Of a stretch of DNA of 64,000 nucleotides, positions 36,854 to 44,920 are shown one piece after another. The DNA comes from Bog-257 sp963834135 (GTDB taxonomy: Bacteria > Acidobacteriota > Terriglobia > Terriglobales > Acidobacteriaceae), in the NCBI GenBank assembly GCA_963834135.1, contig CAWIAN010000010.1, positions 788,309 to 852,308 of the forward strand. The letters run 5' to 3'. A program made the translations under genes and the position numbers. Each line of letters begins with the position of its first letter. Position 1 is the first letter of the stretch. The notes under the pieces are model-generated. The model ran no database searches. It had not been told where the DNA came from and worked only from the letters and a program-made list of their open reading frames with translations.

Positions 36854-38650
36854 ATGAGCACGATTACAGCACCGACCAAACAGACCGATACCAAGGGGCA
36901 AAACCTGGTCGAGATGAACTGGGACCCCATCACGCGTATCGTCGGCAGCCTGGGCATCTTCACTAAGATCGACTTCGCCAACCGCCGCGTGGCGGAGTGC
37001 CACAGCACTTCATCCATCTTCCGCGGCTACAGCATTTTCATGAAGGGGAAAGATCCGCGCGACGCCCACTTCATCACCAGCCGCATCTGCGGTATCTGCG
37101 GCGACAATCACGCCACCTGCGCAACCTATGCCCAGAACATGGCGTTCGGCGTCCGTCCGCCGGCGATGGCGGAGTGGATCGTCAACCTGGGCGAAGCCGC
37201 CGAGTACATGTTCGACCACAACATCTTTCAGGACAATCTGGTCGGCGTGGACTTCTGCGAGCAGATGGTCAAGGAAACAAATCCCACCGTTCTGGCTAAG
37301 GCGGAGAAGACTTCAGCGCCAGGCGCGAACCTGCACGGCTACCGCACCATCGCCGACATCATGCGCGCGCTCAATCCCTTCACGGGCGCTTTCTACCGGG
37401 AAGCGTTGCAGATGAGCCGCATGACTCGCGAGATGTTTTGCCTGATGGAAGGCCGCCATGTGCATCCTTCCACTCTCTATCCCGGTGGCGTAGGAACCGT
37501 GCCTACCGTCCAGCTCTTCACCGACTACCTTGTCCGCCTGATGAAGTATGTCGAGTTCATGAAGAAGGTCGTTCCACTGCACGACGATCTCTTCGACTTT
37601 TTCTACGAGGCGTTGCCGGGTTACGAAGAAGTGGGGCAGCGCAGAGTGCTTCTCGGTTGTTGGGGATCGTTCAACGATCCCGACGCCTGCGACTACACCT
37701 ACAAAAACATGACTAATTGGGGCCGGCACATGTACGTCACCCCGGGCGTGGTGGTCGACGGCAAACTGGTTACGACCGATCTGGTCGACATCAACTTGAA
37801 CATCCGCATTCTGCTGGGCAGTTCTTATTACGATGACTGGCAGAATTCCGAAACGTTCGTTAAGCAGGACCCGCTGGGCAATCCGGTCGACAAGAACCAT
37901 CCGTGGAACCAGACAACAATACCCCACCCGCAGAAGCGCGATTTCGGCGGCAAGTATACGTGGGTCATGTCTCCGCGCTGGTTCGATAAGCGGACCGGCG
38001 ATCATCTCGCACTCGACACTGGCGGCGGCCCGATCGCGCGCCTGTGGGCGACCGCTCTGGCGGGTATGGTGGATATCGGCTACATCAAGTCCACCGGCAA
38101 GAGCGTCAAGATGTATTTGCCCAAAACCGCATCGCTGCCTGAGGTCGAATTCGAGTGGAAAATTCCCAAGTGGAGCAATGCCATCGAACGGGACCGCGCA
38201 CGAACTTACTTCCAGGTGTATGCTGCCTGTGCCGCGCTGCACTTCATGGAGAAAGCCATGGAAGAGTTACACGCCGGCCGCACGAAAACGTGGTCAGAAT
38301 TCAAGGTGCCGGAAGAAGCCATCGGATGCGGCTTTCATGAGGCGGTTCGCGGCGTGCTTTCACACCACGTGGTGATTCGCAAAGGCAAGATCGCGAACTA
38401 CCATCCTTATCCACCGACTCCCTGGAATGCGAACCCGCGCGATATTTACGGGACGCCGGGTCCTTACGAAGATGCGGTGCAGAATACGCCGATTTTCGAG
38501 GAAAACGGACCTGACAAATTTAAGGGCATCGATATTATGCGGGCCGTACGCAGCTTCGATCCGTGTCTGCCATGCGGCGTGCATATGTACCTCGGAAACG
38601 GAAAGGTCCTGGAGACAAAGCATTCTCCGATGTTCGGCCTTCAGCCTTAG
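36854..38650 (+). CDS. hhyL: Group 1h [NiFe]-hydrogenase large (catalytic) subunit
   Basis: 598 residues with a GAGGAG ribosome site. The Ni-Fe ligands are in RICGICGDNHAT (L1; CxxC) and DPCLPCGVHMYLG (L2; CxxC), with the L2 DPCLPCGVH form characteristic of the former group 5, now 1h, enzymes. The 21 residues after CGVH (MYLGNGKVLETKH...) should be removed by the endopeptidase encoded downstream. The enzyme oxidises H2, down to atmospheric levels in known members, during starvation or mixotrophy. Together with hhyS it forms the core dimer; the maturation genes follow in the same operon. Confidence 0.95.
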   Translation: MSTITAPTKQTDTKGQNLVEMNWDPITRIVGSLGIFTKIDFANRRVAECHSTSSIFRGYSIFMKGKDPRDAHFITSRICGICGDNHATCATYAQNMAFGVRPPAMAEWIVNLGEAAEYMFDHNIFQDNLVGVDFCEQMVKETNPTVLAKAEKTSAPGANLHGYRTIADIMRALNPFTGAFYREALQMSRMTREMFCLMEGRHVHPSTLYPGGVGTVPTVQLFTDYLVRLMKYVEFMKKVVPLHDDLFDFFYEALPGYEEVGQRRVLLGCWGSFNDPDACDYTYKNMTNWGRHMYVTPGVVVDGKLVTTDLVDINLNIRILLGSSYYDDWQNSETFVKQDPLGNPVDKNHPWNQTTIPHPQKRDFGGKYTWVMSPRWFDKRTGDHLALDTGGGPIARLWATALAGMVDIGYIKSTGKSVKMYLPKTASLPEVEFEWKIPKWSNAIERDRARTYFQVYAACAALHFMEKAMEELHAGRTKTWSEFKVPEEAIGCGFHEAVRGVLSHHVVIRKGKIANYHPYPPTPWNANPRDIYGTPGPYEDAVQNTPIFEENGPDKFKGIDIMRAVRSFDPCLPCGVHMYLGNGKVLETKHSPMFGLQP

Positions 38651-38742
38651 CTGTTGCCCGGCCGTGGATAGCTGGGAGCGGGGGCGTGCGTCGGGGACGA
38701 AACATGGATGTGCGCTCTCGCCGTTTCTTTTGGAGGAGGCTT

Positions 38743-39339
38743 GTGGCCGACGACAGGGACTTACAGAAAAGCGCTCAGAGAATAGGTAACCTGGTCCACG
38801 ATCTGGAGACGATCGCCGATCCAGCAGCCAGGGCCCAGAGCAAAGAACTCGTGCAGCTGCTGCTCGATCTGCACGGCGCCGCGCTGGAGCGCATGCTGGA
38901 CATCGTTTTTCGTTCCGGCGAGCCGGGCCGGCAGGTCATCGACGAATTCGGTCAGGACTCGCTGGTCAGTTCCCTGCTGGTTCTCTACGGCATCCATCCT
39001 GAAGACTTGCAAACTCGCGTCGAGCGCAGGCTTGGGCAGATTCAATCCAAGCTGCACAAGATGGGCGCCGAGGCAACGCTGCTCAGCGTCAGCAATGGTG
39101 AGGTGCGCATGCGGGTGAGCATCGAAGGTCATGGCTGCGGATCGACGAAGAAGAATGTCCAGTCGACGTTGGAAGATTCGATTTACGAAGTCGCGCCAGA
39201 TGTGACTTCCATCGTTTTGGAAGGTTTGGAAGAGCCAACGGCGTCGGGCTTTGTCGCCCTCGAGACACTTTTAGGGCCAACGCCTCTACAGACGGTAACG
39301 CTCAGCAATGAAGGTGCCGGTTCGCAGTCACGAACTTAA
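38743..39339 (+). CDS. NifU-like protein of the hydrogenase operon (single-Cys variant)
   Basis: 198 residues from GTG 38743, which has GGAGGAGG just upstream; an ATG at 38704 in the same frame is an alternative. The N-terminal ~110 residues are helical (LQKSAQRIGNLVHDLETIAD...LVQLLLDLHGAALERMLDIVF). The C-terminal ~75 residues match the NifU C-terminal domain (VRMRVSIEGHGCGSTKKNVQSTLEDSIYEVAPDVTSIVLEG). The usual CxxC is reduced to one Cys (GHGCGST), so if it binds a cluster it must do so as a dimer or with other ligands. It may help load Fe-S clusters onto the hydrogenase. Confidence 0.75.
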   Translation: MADDRDLQKSAQRIGNLVHDLETIADPAARAQSKELVQLLLDLHGAALERMLDIVFRSGEPGRQVIDEFGQDSLVSSLLVLYGIHPEDLQTRVERRLGQIQSKLHKMGAEATLLSVSNGEVRMRVSIEGHGCGSTKKNVQSTLEDSIYEVAPDVTSIVLEGLEEPTASGFVALETLLGPTPLQTVTLSNEGAGSQSRT

Positions 39340-39373
39340 TTACGGTCATCGGGCCATCGGGACAACGAAATCC

Positions 39374-40018
39374 ATGCAAGAGTTAGCACAGGCCTTCGAA
39401 GCTCTCCGCCGATTCGGGCGCAGACAGGAACGCGCTGAATTCTGCGAGCTCTGCAAGGTTAGCCTGCCGCCGCAACACTCCCATCTGATCGAACTCACCC
39501 AACGCCGACTGCTCTGTTCGTGCGATGCCTGCAGCCTCCTGTTCAACGGACACCCCGGCGGCAAGTACAAACGCGTGCCTCGCGACGCACGCTTGTTGTC
39601 GAACTTTCAAATGTCGGACGGCGACTGGGATGGCCTGCTGATCCCGATCAACCTGGCGTTCTTTTTTCAGAGCAGCCTGGACACGCGCGTGAGCGCCTTC
39701 TACCCCAGCCCGGCGGGGGCGACCGAATCATTGCTGCCGCTCGAGGCCTGGCAGCGGATCGTCGCCAATAATCCCTCGCTCGCCGAGATGGAAACTGATG
39801 TGGAGGCTCTGCTGGTGAATCGTGTGGGACATTCGCGCGGCATGGCCGCGGCGGAATACTACATCGCTCCCATCGATGCCTGCTACCGCCTGGTCGGCCT
39901 GATTCGCATGCACTGGCATGGCTTGTCGGGAGGCACCGAGGTCTGGCAAGAGATTGGCGACTTCTTCACTCACCTTCGCTCGCAGGCCAGGGTCGAAACC
40001 GGGGGCTTCCATGCCTGA
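39374..40018 (+). CDS. DUF5947 family protein
   Basis: 214 residues from the ATG at 39374 (MQELAQAFEALRRFG); an ATG at 39308 in frame would overlap the previous gene by 32 bp. The signature is FCELCKVSLPPQHSHLIEL...RRLLCSCDACSLLF: two CxxC pairs ~30 residues apart, a likely Zn or rubredoxin-like Fe site. DUF5947 is a companion of group 1h hydrogenase genes. Its role could be electron transfer or assembly. Its stop overlaps the next start. Confidence 0.8.
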   Translation: MQELAQAFEALRRFGRRQERAEFCELCKVSLPPQHSHLIELTQRRLLCSCDACSLLFNGHPGGKYKRVPRDARLLSNFQMSDGDWDGLLIPINLAFFFQSSLDTRVSAFYPSPAGATESLLPLEAWQRIVANNPSLAEMETDVEALLVNRVGHSRGMAAAEYYIAPIDACYRLVGLIRMHWHGLSGGTEVWQEIGDFFTHLRSQARVETGGFHA

Positions 40019-40658
40019 TCTGAATTTTCAGATCGAAGGCGCTGCGGTTGGAGAGTTCTCAGCCACGCCGGAGATTGCATTCAAGCTGCGTCTGACTAAT
40101 CTCGTCCCGACCGAGACGATTCACACTGTCTCGCTGCACTGCCAGATTCAACTCGAAGTCACGCGTCGCGGTTACACGGACCAGGATAAAGAGAAGCTGC
40201 GCGACCTGTTTGGCCAATCGCATCGCTGGAGTCAGACGCTGCGCAATCTTCTCTGGACCAACGTCGACATCAACGTTCGCGCTTTCAACGACACCATCCT
40301 GGTTGACCTTCCGGTGCCGTGTACCTTCGATTTCAACGTCGCCGCCACGAAGTACTTTCACGCACTGGGCGAGGGAGACGTGCCGCTCTGCGTGATGTTC
40401 AGCGGTACGGTTTTCTATTCGCAGAACGATGAGGGTCTCCAGGTCGCGCCCATCTCTTGGGAGAAAGAGGCGCGCTTCAACCTCCCGGTCAAAGTGTGGC
40501 AAGACATGATGGAGTCGTACTACCCGGGCGGCGGCTGGATTCATCTGCGACGCGATGTCTTCGAGCGGCTCTACGCCTACAAAGTGCGGCATGAGATTGG
40601 CACCTGGGAGCAGGCGCTGGAAAGCATGCTGGAAGCGGAAGATACGGTGCGCTCATGA
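40011..40658 (+). CDS. DUF6084 family protein
   Basis: 215 residues. The ATG at 40011 overlaps the end of the DUF5947 gene, and its own stop overlaps the next ATG (ATGA). It has no membrane helix; the look is beta-sandwich (FQIEGAAVGEFSATPEIAFKLRLTN, TIHTVSLHCQIQLEVTRRGY) with a conserved FGQSHRWSQTLRNLLWTNV segment and WIHLRRDVFERLYAYK near the end. DUF6084 recurs in high-affinity hydrogenase clusters and its function is unknown. Confidence 0.78.
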   Translation: MPDLNFQIEGAAVGEFSATPEIAFKLRLTNLVPTETIHTVSLHCQIQLEVTRRGYTDQDKEKLRDLFGQSHRWSQTLRNLLWTNVDINVRAFNDTILVDLPVPCTFDFNVAATKYFHALGEGDVPLCVMFSGTVFYSQNDEGLQVAPISWEKEARFNLPVKVWQDMMESYYPGGGWIHLRRDVFERLYAYKVRHEIGTWEQALESMLEAEDTVRS

Positions 40659-41656
40659 ATCTCGCGCGGGTCGACCAGATCGCAAAAGCCGTGCTCTACG
40701 AGGGATACATGCTGTACCCCTACCGGCCATCGTCGGTGAAGAATCAGCAGCGCTGGAATTTTGGCGTGGTGTACCCGCAGGCCTATAGCGACATGCAGGA
40801 GGGCGGCGAACCCTGCAGCATGCGCGTCGAATGCCTGGTCTCCGGTAGCACGCAGACTCTTATCGAAGTGAAATTGCGCTTCCTGCAATTGCAAACCCGC
40901 TTCGAGGAGCGCCCCGCAACCAGTTCTTATCAGCTGCCCAATGGCTGGCAGGAGGCCGTCGAACGGCTTGTCAGCCTGCCGCCGCTTTCGCTGGAGCAGC
41001 TACTCGGCGGCACGCAGCGGCACACGTTTTCTTACTCAGCCCAGACGGAAGTTGAACCGGAACGCAATGGCAGCGACAAAGCAGTAGGAAGGGTGACCCA
41101 CAAGCAGGCCCCCATCGCGGGATCGCTGGAGGTGACGGCACAAAACGCCAGTCCAAATGTTTTCAAGCTAAGTATTTTGATACACAACCACACGCCGATG
41201 GAATCGCTCGCGGCGAATCGTGACGACGCGCTGGTGCAGTCGCTGGTTTCGACGCACGTCGTTCTGGGAGCGGACAAAGGAGAGTTCATCTCCCTGCTCG
41301 AGCCGCCGGCGGAGCTGCAAGAAGTTGCTGCGCTGTGCAAGAACGTCGGCGTGTGGCCTGTTCTGGTGGGAGAGCAGGGGCAGCGCGACACCGTTCTCGC
41401 GTCGCCCATCATCCTCTACGACTATCCCCAGATCGCTCCCGAAAGTGCCGGGGACTTGTTCGACGGGACCGAGATCGATGAGATTCTTTCGCTGCGGATC
41501 ATGACCCTCACCGACGAGGAGAAACGCGAAATGCGCGAGTCCGACGAACGTACCCGTCAGATTCTCGAGCGAACCGAAGCTATGCCCGCCGAGCAGTTCA
41601 TGAAGCTGCACGGTGGCATACGCAGTCTGCGGCCACTCCAGGAGAACGAACGATGA
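40655..41656 (+). CDS. Hydrogenase-operon protein of unknown function
   Basis: 333 residues, coupled at both ends by ATGA overlaps, so its synthesis is tied to the hydrogenase accessory genes. I do not recognise a named family. Visible features: an N-terminal YEGYMLYPYRPSSVKNQQRWNFGVVYP motif; a mid-protein segment (SLEVTAQNASPNVFKLSILIHNHTPMESLAANRDDALVQSLVSTHVVL) with two His; and a long acidic C-terminal helix (LTDEEKREMRESDERTRQILERTEAMPAEQF). It has only three Cys and no CxxC pairs. It is probably cytoplasmic and may be a hydrogenase chaperone or scaffold. Confidence 0.75.
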   Translation: MNLARVDQIAKAVLYEGYMLYPYRPSSVKNQQRWNFGVVYPQAYSDMQEGGEPCSMRVECLVSGSTQTLIEVKLRFLQLQTRFEERPATSSYQLPNGWQEAVERLVSLPPLSLEQLLGGTQRHTFSYSAQTEVEPERNGSDKAVGRVTHKQAPIAGSLEVTAQNASPNVFKLSILIHNHTPMESLAANRDDALVQSLVSTHVVLGADKGEFISLLEPPAELQEVAALCKNVGVWPVLVGEQGQRDTVLASPIILYDYPQIAPESAGDLFDGTEIDEILSLRIMTLTDEEKREMRESDERTRQILERTEAMPAEQFMKLHGGIRSLRPLQENER

Positions 41657-42492
41657 ACGAGTTCGAGTGGCAGCTTCTGGAGGATAAGAATGCCGTCGAC
41701 CATCTGGAAGTCGATGGCGTGGAGGTGCGCGTCGGCGATCGCGTGCGCCTGCGTCCCCGTAGCGGCGGCGACGTGTTGGACATCGCTCTGGTTGGGCAAA
41801 TCGCGCTGATTGAGAGCATCGAGCAGGACTACGAAAACAAGGTCCACGTCTGTGTCGTGCTCGACAACGATCCCGGTCGCGACCTCGGCTTGTTGCGGCA
41901 GCCCGGACATCGCTTCTTTTTCGAAGCCGCAGAGATTGAGGCTCTGCCGCCTGAAGAAGCACGTCCTGCTGGGGCCACGCAACCTGCACGAGTGCTGGTC
42001 GCCGGCATTGGAAACATCTTTCTCGGCGACGACGGATTCGGTGTCGAAGTTGTGAAGCAGCTCACGGCCGGCAAAGCGATGGACGGCGTGAGGCTGGCAG
42101 ATTTCGGCATTCGCGGCCTCGACCTCGCCTATGCGCTGCAGGACGGCTACGAGATGGCAATTCTGATCGACGCCTACGCTCACGGCCAGACGCCCGGCAC
42201 GGTGTCGCTGATCGAACCAGATCTCGACAACCTTGGCGAACCGGATGCAGCTGTGGTCGAGGCCCACGCGATGAACCCGCTCAACGTGCTTCGGATGGCA
42301 GCCGCAATGACTGCCAAGCCGCCTCACGTCCTGCTGGTCGGCTGTGAGCCGCTGACCTTCGGCGGCGAAGAAGGGCACATGGGACTGAGCGAGCCGGTCG
42401 CGGCCGCGGTGGAGACGGCGGCAAAGATGGTTGTGGATGTGGTGGATCGAGTCCTCCACAACAAGCAGCAGCAATCCAACAGAGTCATCTAG
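41653..42492 (+). CDS. Hydrogenase maturation endopeptidase (HyaD/HupD-type) with an extra N-terminal domain
   Basis: 279 residues. Residues ~1-105 form an additional domain (VDHLEVDGVEVRVGDRVRLRPRSGGDVLDIALVGQIALIESIEQDYENKVHVCVVLDNDP), SH3-like in appearance. The protease domain starts VLVAGIGNIFLGDDGFGVEVV, with the Ni-sensing acidic residues in GDDG, a second site in LIDAYAHG and a His region near VEAHAMNP. It should cut the C-terminal tail of HhyL after nickel insertion. The start overlaps the previous stop (ATGA). Confidence 0.88.
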   Translation: MNEFEWQLLEDKNAVDHLEVDGVEVRVGDRVRLRPRSGGDVLDIALVGQIALIESIEQDYENKVHVCVVLDNDPGRDLGLLRQPGHRFFFEAAEIEALPPEEARPAGATQPARVLVAGIGNIFLGDDGFGVEVVKQLTAGKAMDGVRLADFGIRGLDLAYALQDGYEMAILIDAYAHGQTPGTVSLIEPDLDNLGEPDAAVVEAHAMNPLNVLRMAAAMTAKPPHVLLVGCEPLTFGGEEGHMGLSEPVAAAVETAAKMVVDVVDRVLHNKQQQSNRVI

Positions 42493-42514
42493 CAACGACG
42501 ACAAGGAGAGTATC

Positions 42515-42718
42515 GTGGCGGACAATAACAATAACGGTTATGCAGCCGACAAGGACACCCTGGTGATGCTCAGTGGCGTGGCCTTCATGATATTTGGCGC
42601 GGGACTTGTCCTCTCGAATCCCATGGTGCGCAAGTATCTCGGTCAAATGGGACTCGGCAACCTGGCGCAGAGTGCGCTGCCCGATCTCGATCGTTACCTT
42701 CGACTGCGGTCGATGTAA
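42515..42718 (+). CDS. Small one-helix membrane protein of the hydrogenase operon
   Basis: 67 residues from GTG 42515 (AAGGAG ribosome site). It has an Asn-rich polar N-terminus (NNNNGYAADKD), one transmembrane helix (VMLSGVAFMIFGAGLVLSN) and a short basic tail (NPMVRKYLG...LDRYLRLRSM). It could tether the soluble hydrogenase to the membrane or form a quinone-channel scaffold; this is inferred from position only. Confidence 0.65.
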   Translation: MADNNNNGYAADKDTLVMLSGVAFMIFGAGLVLSNPMVRKYLGQMGLGNLAQSALPDLDRYLRLRSM

Positions 42719-42819
42719 TCCGGACTGGCATCAAACTTTGTAAGCGATCGGGCCAGCCGGCGCCCGACTTTTGCCGTGCCCGCCAGTCGTGCAGTTGAGA
42801 ACTCAGGAGGAGCGTAATC

Positions 42820-43416
42820 GTGTCAGCAGCCGATGCAACAAATGTGACGCCGAAGGCAGGACTGATTCATTACGTCATCGATCCCCGGAAGGGCAGTTTC
42901 AACGCGCAGGCTTTCGCCACCGGCATGCTGTCTGCTTTCGGCCACAGCCCGACGATCGCGATACGTGACTTTGCAGGCGAAGCCAAGTTCGCACCGGCCA
43001 GCACGTCGATCGAGGACGCACGTCTTCATTTCACGGTTCAGGCTCGCTCCCTCGAAGTGACCGACGACATCCGGGAAAAAGATCGCCTGGAGATACATCG
43101 CCAGATGTACGACGAAGTTCTCGAGGTCGATCGCTTTCCCGAGATCACCTACGAGTGCTCGCGTGCCTCGGCCAGCGGCACCGGCGACAGCTACTGGGTG
43201 GCTTTGAATGGCGATCTGACTCTGCACGGTGTTACGCGTCCGCTCGCGATTTCGGCAAGGGTGGTCATTAGCGCCGATGGCTTGCGGGCGTCCGGTGAAT
43301 TCATGGTGAGCCAGAACGATTTCGAGATAGCTCCGGTGAAAGTGGCTGGAGGCGCTCTCAAGTTGAAAGATGAAGTGAAGATTACGTTCGACATCGTGGC
43401 GCGCAAGCAGGAATAG
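42820..43416 (+). CDS. YceI-family protein inside the hydrogenase operon
   Basis: 198 residues from GTG 42820 (AGGAG ribosome site). It has the complete YceI pattern: IDPRKGSFNAQAFATGMLSAFGHSPTIAIRDFAGEAKF, DREIHR-like spacing (EKDRLEIHRQMYDEVLEVDRFPEITYECSR), LNGDLTLHGVTRPLAISARV and VSQNDFEIAPVKVAGGALKLKDEVKITFDI. There is no signal peptide, so unlike most YceI it would be cytoplasmic. Known YceI proteins bind polyisoprenoid tails, which makes a quinone-related role next to a hydrogenase an attractive inference. Confidence 0.85.
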   Translation: MSAADATNVTPKAGLIHYVIDPRKGSFNAQAFATGMLSAFGHSPTIAIRDFAGEAKFAPASTSIEDARLHFTVQARSLEVTDDIREKDRLEIHRQMYDEVLEVDRFPEITYECSRASASGTGDSYWVALNGDLTLHGVTRPLAISARVVISADGLRASGEFMVSQNDFEIAPVKVAGGALKLKDEVKITFDIVARKQE

Positions 43417-43466
43417 CGGCGATGGATAACGAAGGCGATTCGGCGGAGTTCCCTGGAGGATGTCAC

Positions 43467-43793
43467 ATGTGTCTGGCGATACCTGGAAAGATCATCGAGA
43501 TCTCGGCTGATAATCCTGATTCAGCTCTGGTCGATGTGGTCAGCGTACGACGCAGAGTTGACTTGGGCCTCCTGCAGGACGACCGCCCGCAGCCGGGCGA
43601 CTGGGTGTTAATTCACGTCGGCTTCGCCATGAGCAAGATCAGCGAGCAGGACGCCCTTGACCAGATGCAGACCCTGGCAGCTCTCGGCGAGGCCGAAGCA
43701 GCGATGCAGGAAGTTCAGGGATACGGGCTTGGCGAAGATGCTGGCGAGGAGACTGCTCACGAACAAGCGGTGACAAGGGATGAACCGGTATGA
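43467..43793 (+). CDS. hypC: Hydrogenase maturation chaperone HypC
   Basis: 108 residues from the ATG at 43467 (GGAGGATG ribosome site); the frame opens at 43422. It starts MCLAIPGKI with the essential Cys2, then VDVVSVRRRVDLGLL, GDWVLIHVGFAMSKISEQDA. It shuttles the Fe(CN)2CO unit to the hydrogenase with HypD. A ~30-residue acidic C-terminal tail is longer than in typical HypC. The stop overlaps the hypD ATG. Confidence 0.92.
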   Translation: MCLAIPGKIIEISADNPDSALVDVVSVRRRVDLGLLQDDRPQPGDWVLIHVGFAMSKISEQDALDQMQTLAALGEAEAAMQEVQGYGLGEDAGEETAHEQAVTRDEPV

Positions 43794-44920
43794 AATTCGT
43801 CGACGAATTTCGCGAGCCCGAACTCATAACGAAGACTGCCGAAGAGATTCGGCGGCTGGCCGATCCTAAGCGGCACTACCGCTTCATGGAGGTGTGCGGC
43901 GGGCACACGCATGCCATCTATCGCTTCGGCCTTAAAGATCTGCTTCCCGAAAATATCGAACTGATCCACGGTCCTGGCTGCCCGGTCTGCGTGCTTCCCA
44001 TGGGCAGGATCGACGATGGCCTGTCGCTCGCCCAGGACCATAACGTGATCTTCGCCGCCTTCGGCGACATGATGCGTGTGCCGGGAGCCAATGGGAGCCC
44101 GCTCGAACACAAGGCCCGGGGCATGGATGTTCGCATCGTGTACTCGCCCTCCGACGCGCTGAAGCTGGCCCGCGCGAACCCCGACAGGCACGTGATGTTC
44201 TTTGCCATCGGCTTCGAAACCACCGCTCCGTCGACGGCGCTCACGCTGATGCGGGCGCGATCCGAAGGTATCCACAACTTTTCTGTCTTCTGTAATCACG
44301 TGACCATCATTCCGGCGATCCGGGCAATTCTCGATTCGCCAGACATGCGACTGGACGCGTTTATCGGGCCCGGACACGTTTCGACGGTTATCGGCTGCCG
44401 TCCGTACGAGTGGATCGTGAAGGATGAGCACAAGCCGATCGTTGTCTCCGGCTTCGAGCCGCTGGATATGCTGCAATCGATCGTCATGCTGTTGCGACAA
44501 CTGCGTGCCGGCGAAGCCAAGGTTGAGAACCAGTACAAGCGCGTTGTTCCTTGGGAAGGAAATCGCGCTGCCTTGCGCGCGATGGCCGAGGTCTTTCAGC
44601 TGCGGCCGTATTTTGAATGGCGAGGCTTGGGATTCATTTCGCAGTCCGCGCTTCGGGTTCGCGATGAATACGCCGAGTGGGACACGGAGCAGCGCTTCCA
44701 CGTTCCCGGCGTGCGAGTTACTGATCCCAAAGCCGCGCAGTGCGGAGAGGTACTCAAAGGCGTTCTGAAACCCCATCAGTGCAAGTTATTCGGCCGCGAG
44801 TGTACGCCGGAACATCCCATCGGCGCGCTCATGGTGTCGTCGGAAGGATCATGCGCAGCCTATTACAACTACGAACACCGGAAGTCGGCAATGGCAAGCG
44901 TCCTGAGCCCGACGGCGTGA
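43790..44920 (+). CDS. hypD: Hydrogenase maturation protein HypD
   Basis: 376 residues, coupled to hypC by ATGA. It carries the diagnostic VCGGHTHAIYRFGL and HGPGCPVCVLPMGRIDDGLSLA, FGDMMRVPGA, FAIGFETTAPSTA and FIGPGHVSTVIGCRPYE motifs. The C-terminal Fe-S cysteines are present in CGEVLKGVLKP-QCKLFGREC and SSEGSCAAYYNY. With HypC it builds the iron centre. hypE starts inside its stop codon (GTGA). Confidence 0.95.
   Translation: MKFVDEFREPELITKTAEEIRRLADPKRHYRFMEVCGGHTHAIYRFGLKDLLPENIELIHGPGCPVCVLPMGRIDDGLSLAQDHNVIFAAFGDMMRVPGANGSPLEHKARGMDVRIVYSPSDALKLARANPDRHVMFFAIGFETTAPSTALTLMRARSEGIHNFSVFCNHVTIIPAIRAILDSPDMRLDAFIGPGHVSTVIGCRPYEWIVKDEHKPIVVSGFEPLDMLQSIVMLLRQLRAGEAKVENQYKRVVPWEGNRAALRAMAEVFQLRPYFEWRGLGFISQSALRVRDEYAEWDTEQRFHVPGVRVTDPKAAQCGEVLKGVLKPHQCKLFGRECTPEHPIGALMVSSEGSCAAYYNYEHRKSAMASVLSPTA

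Noticed and set aside
41168..42531. Two long minus-strand frames over the hydrogenase accessory genes
   Set aside because: Antisense to tightly coupled plus-strand genes with clear family motifs.
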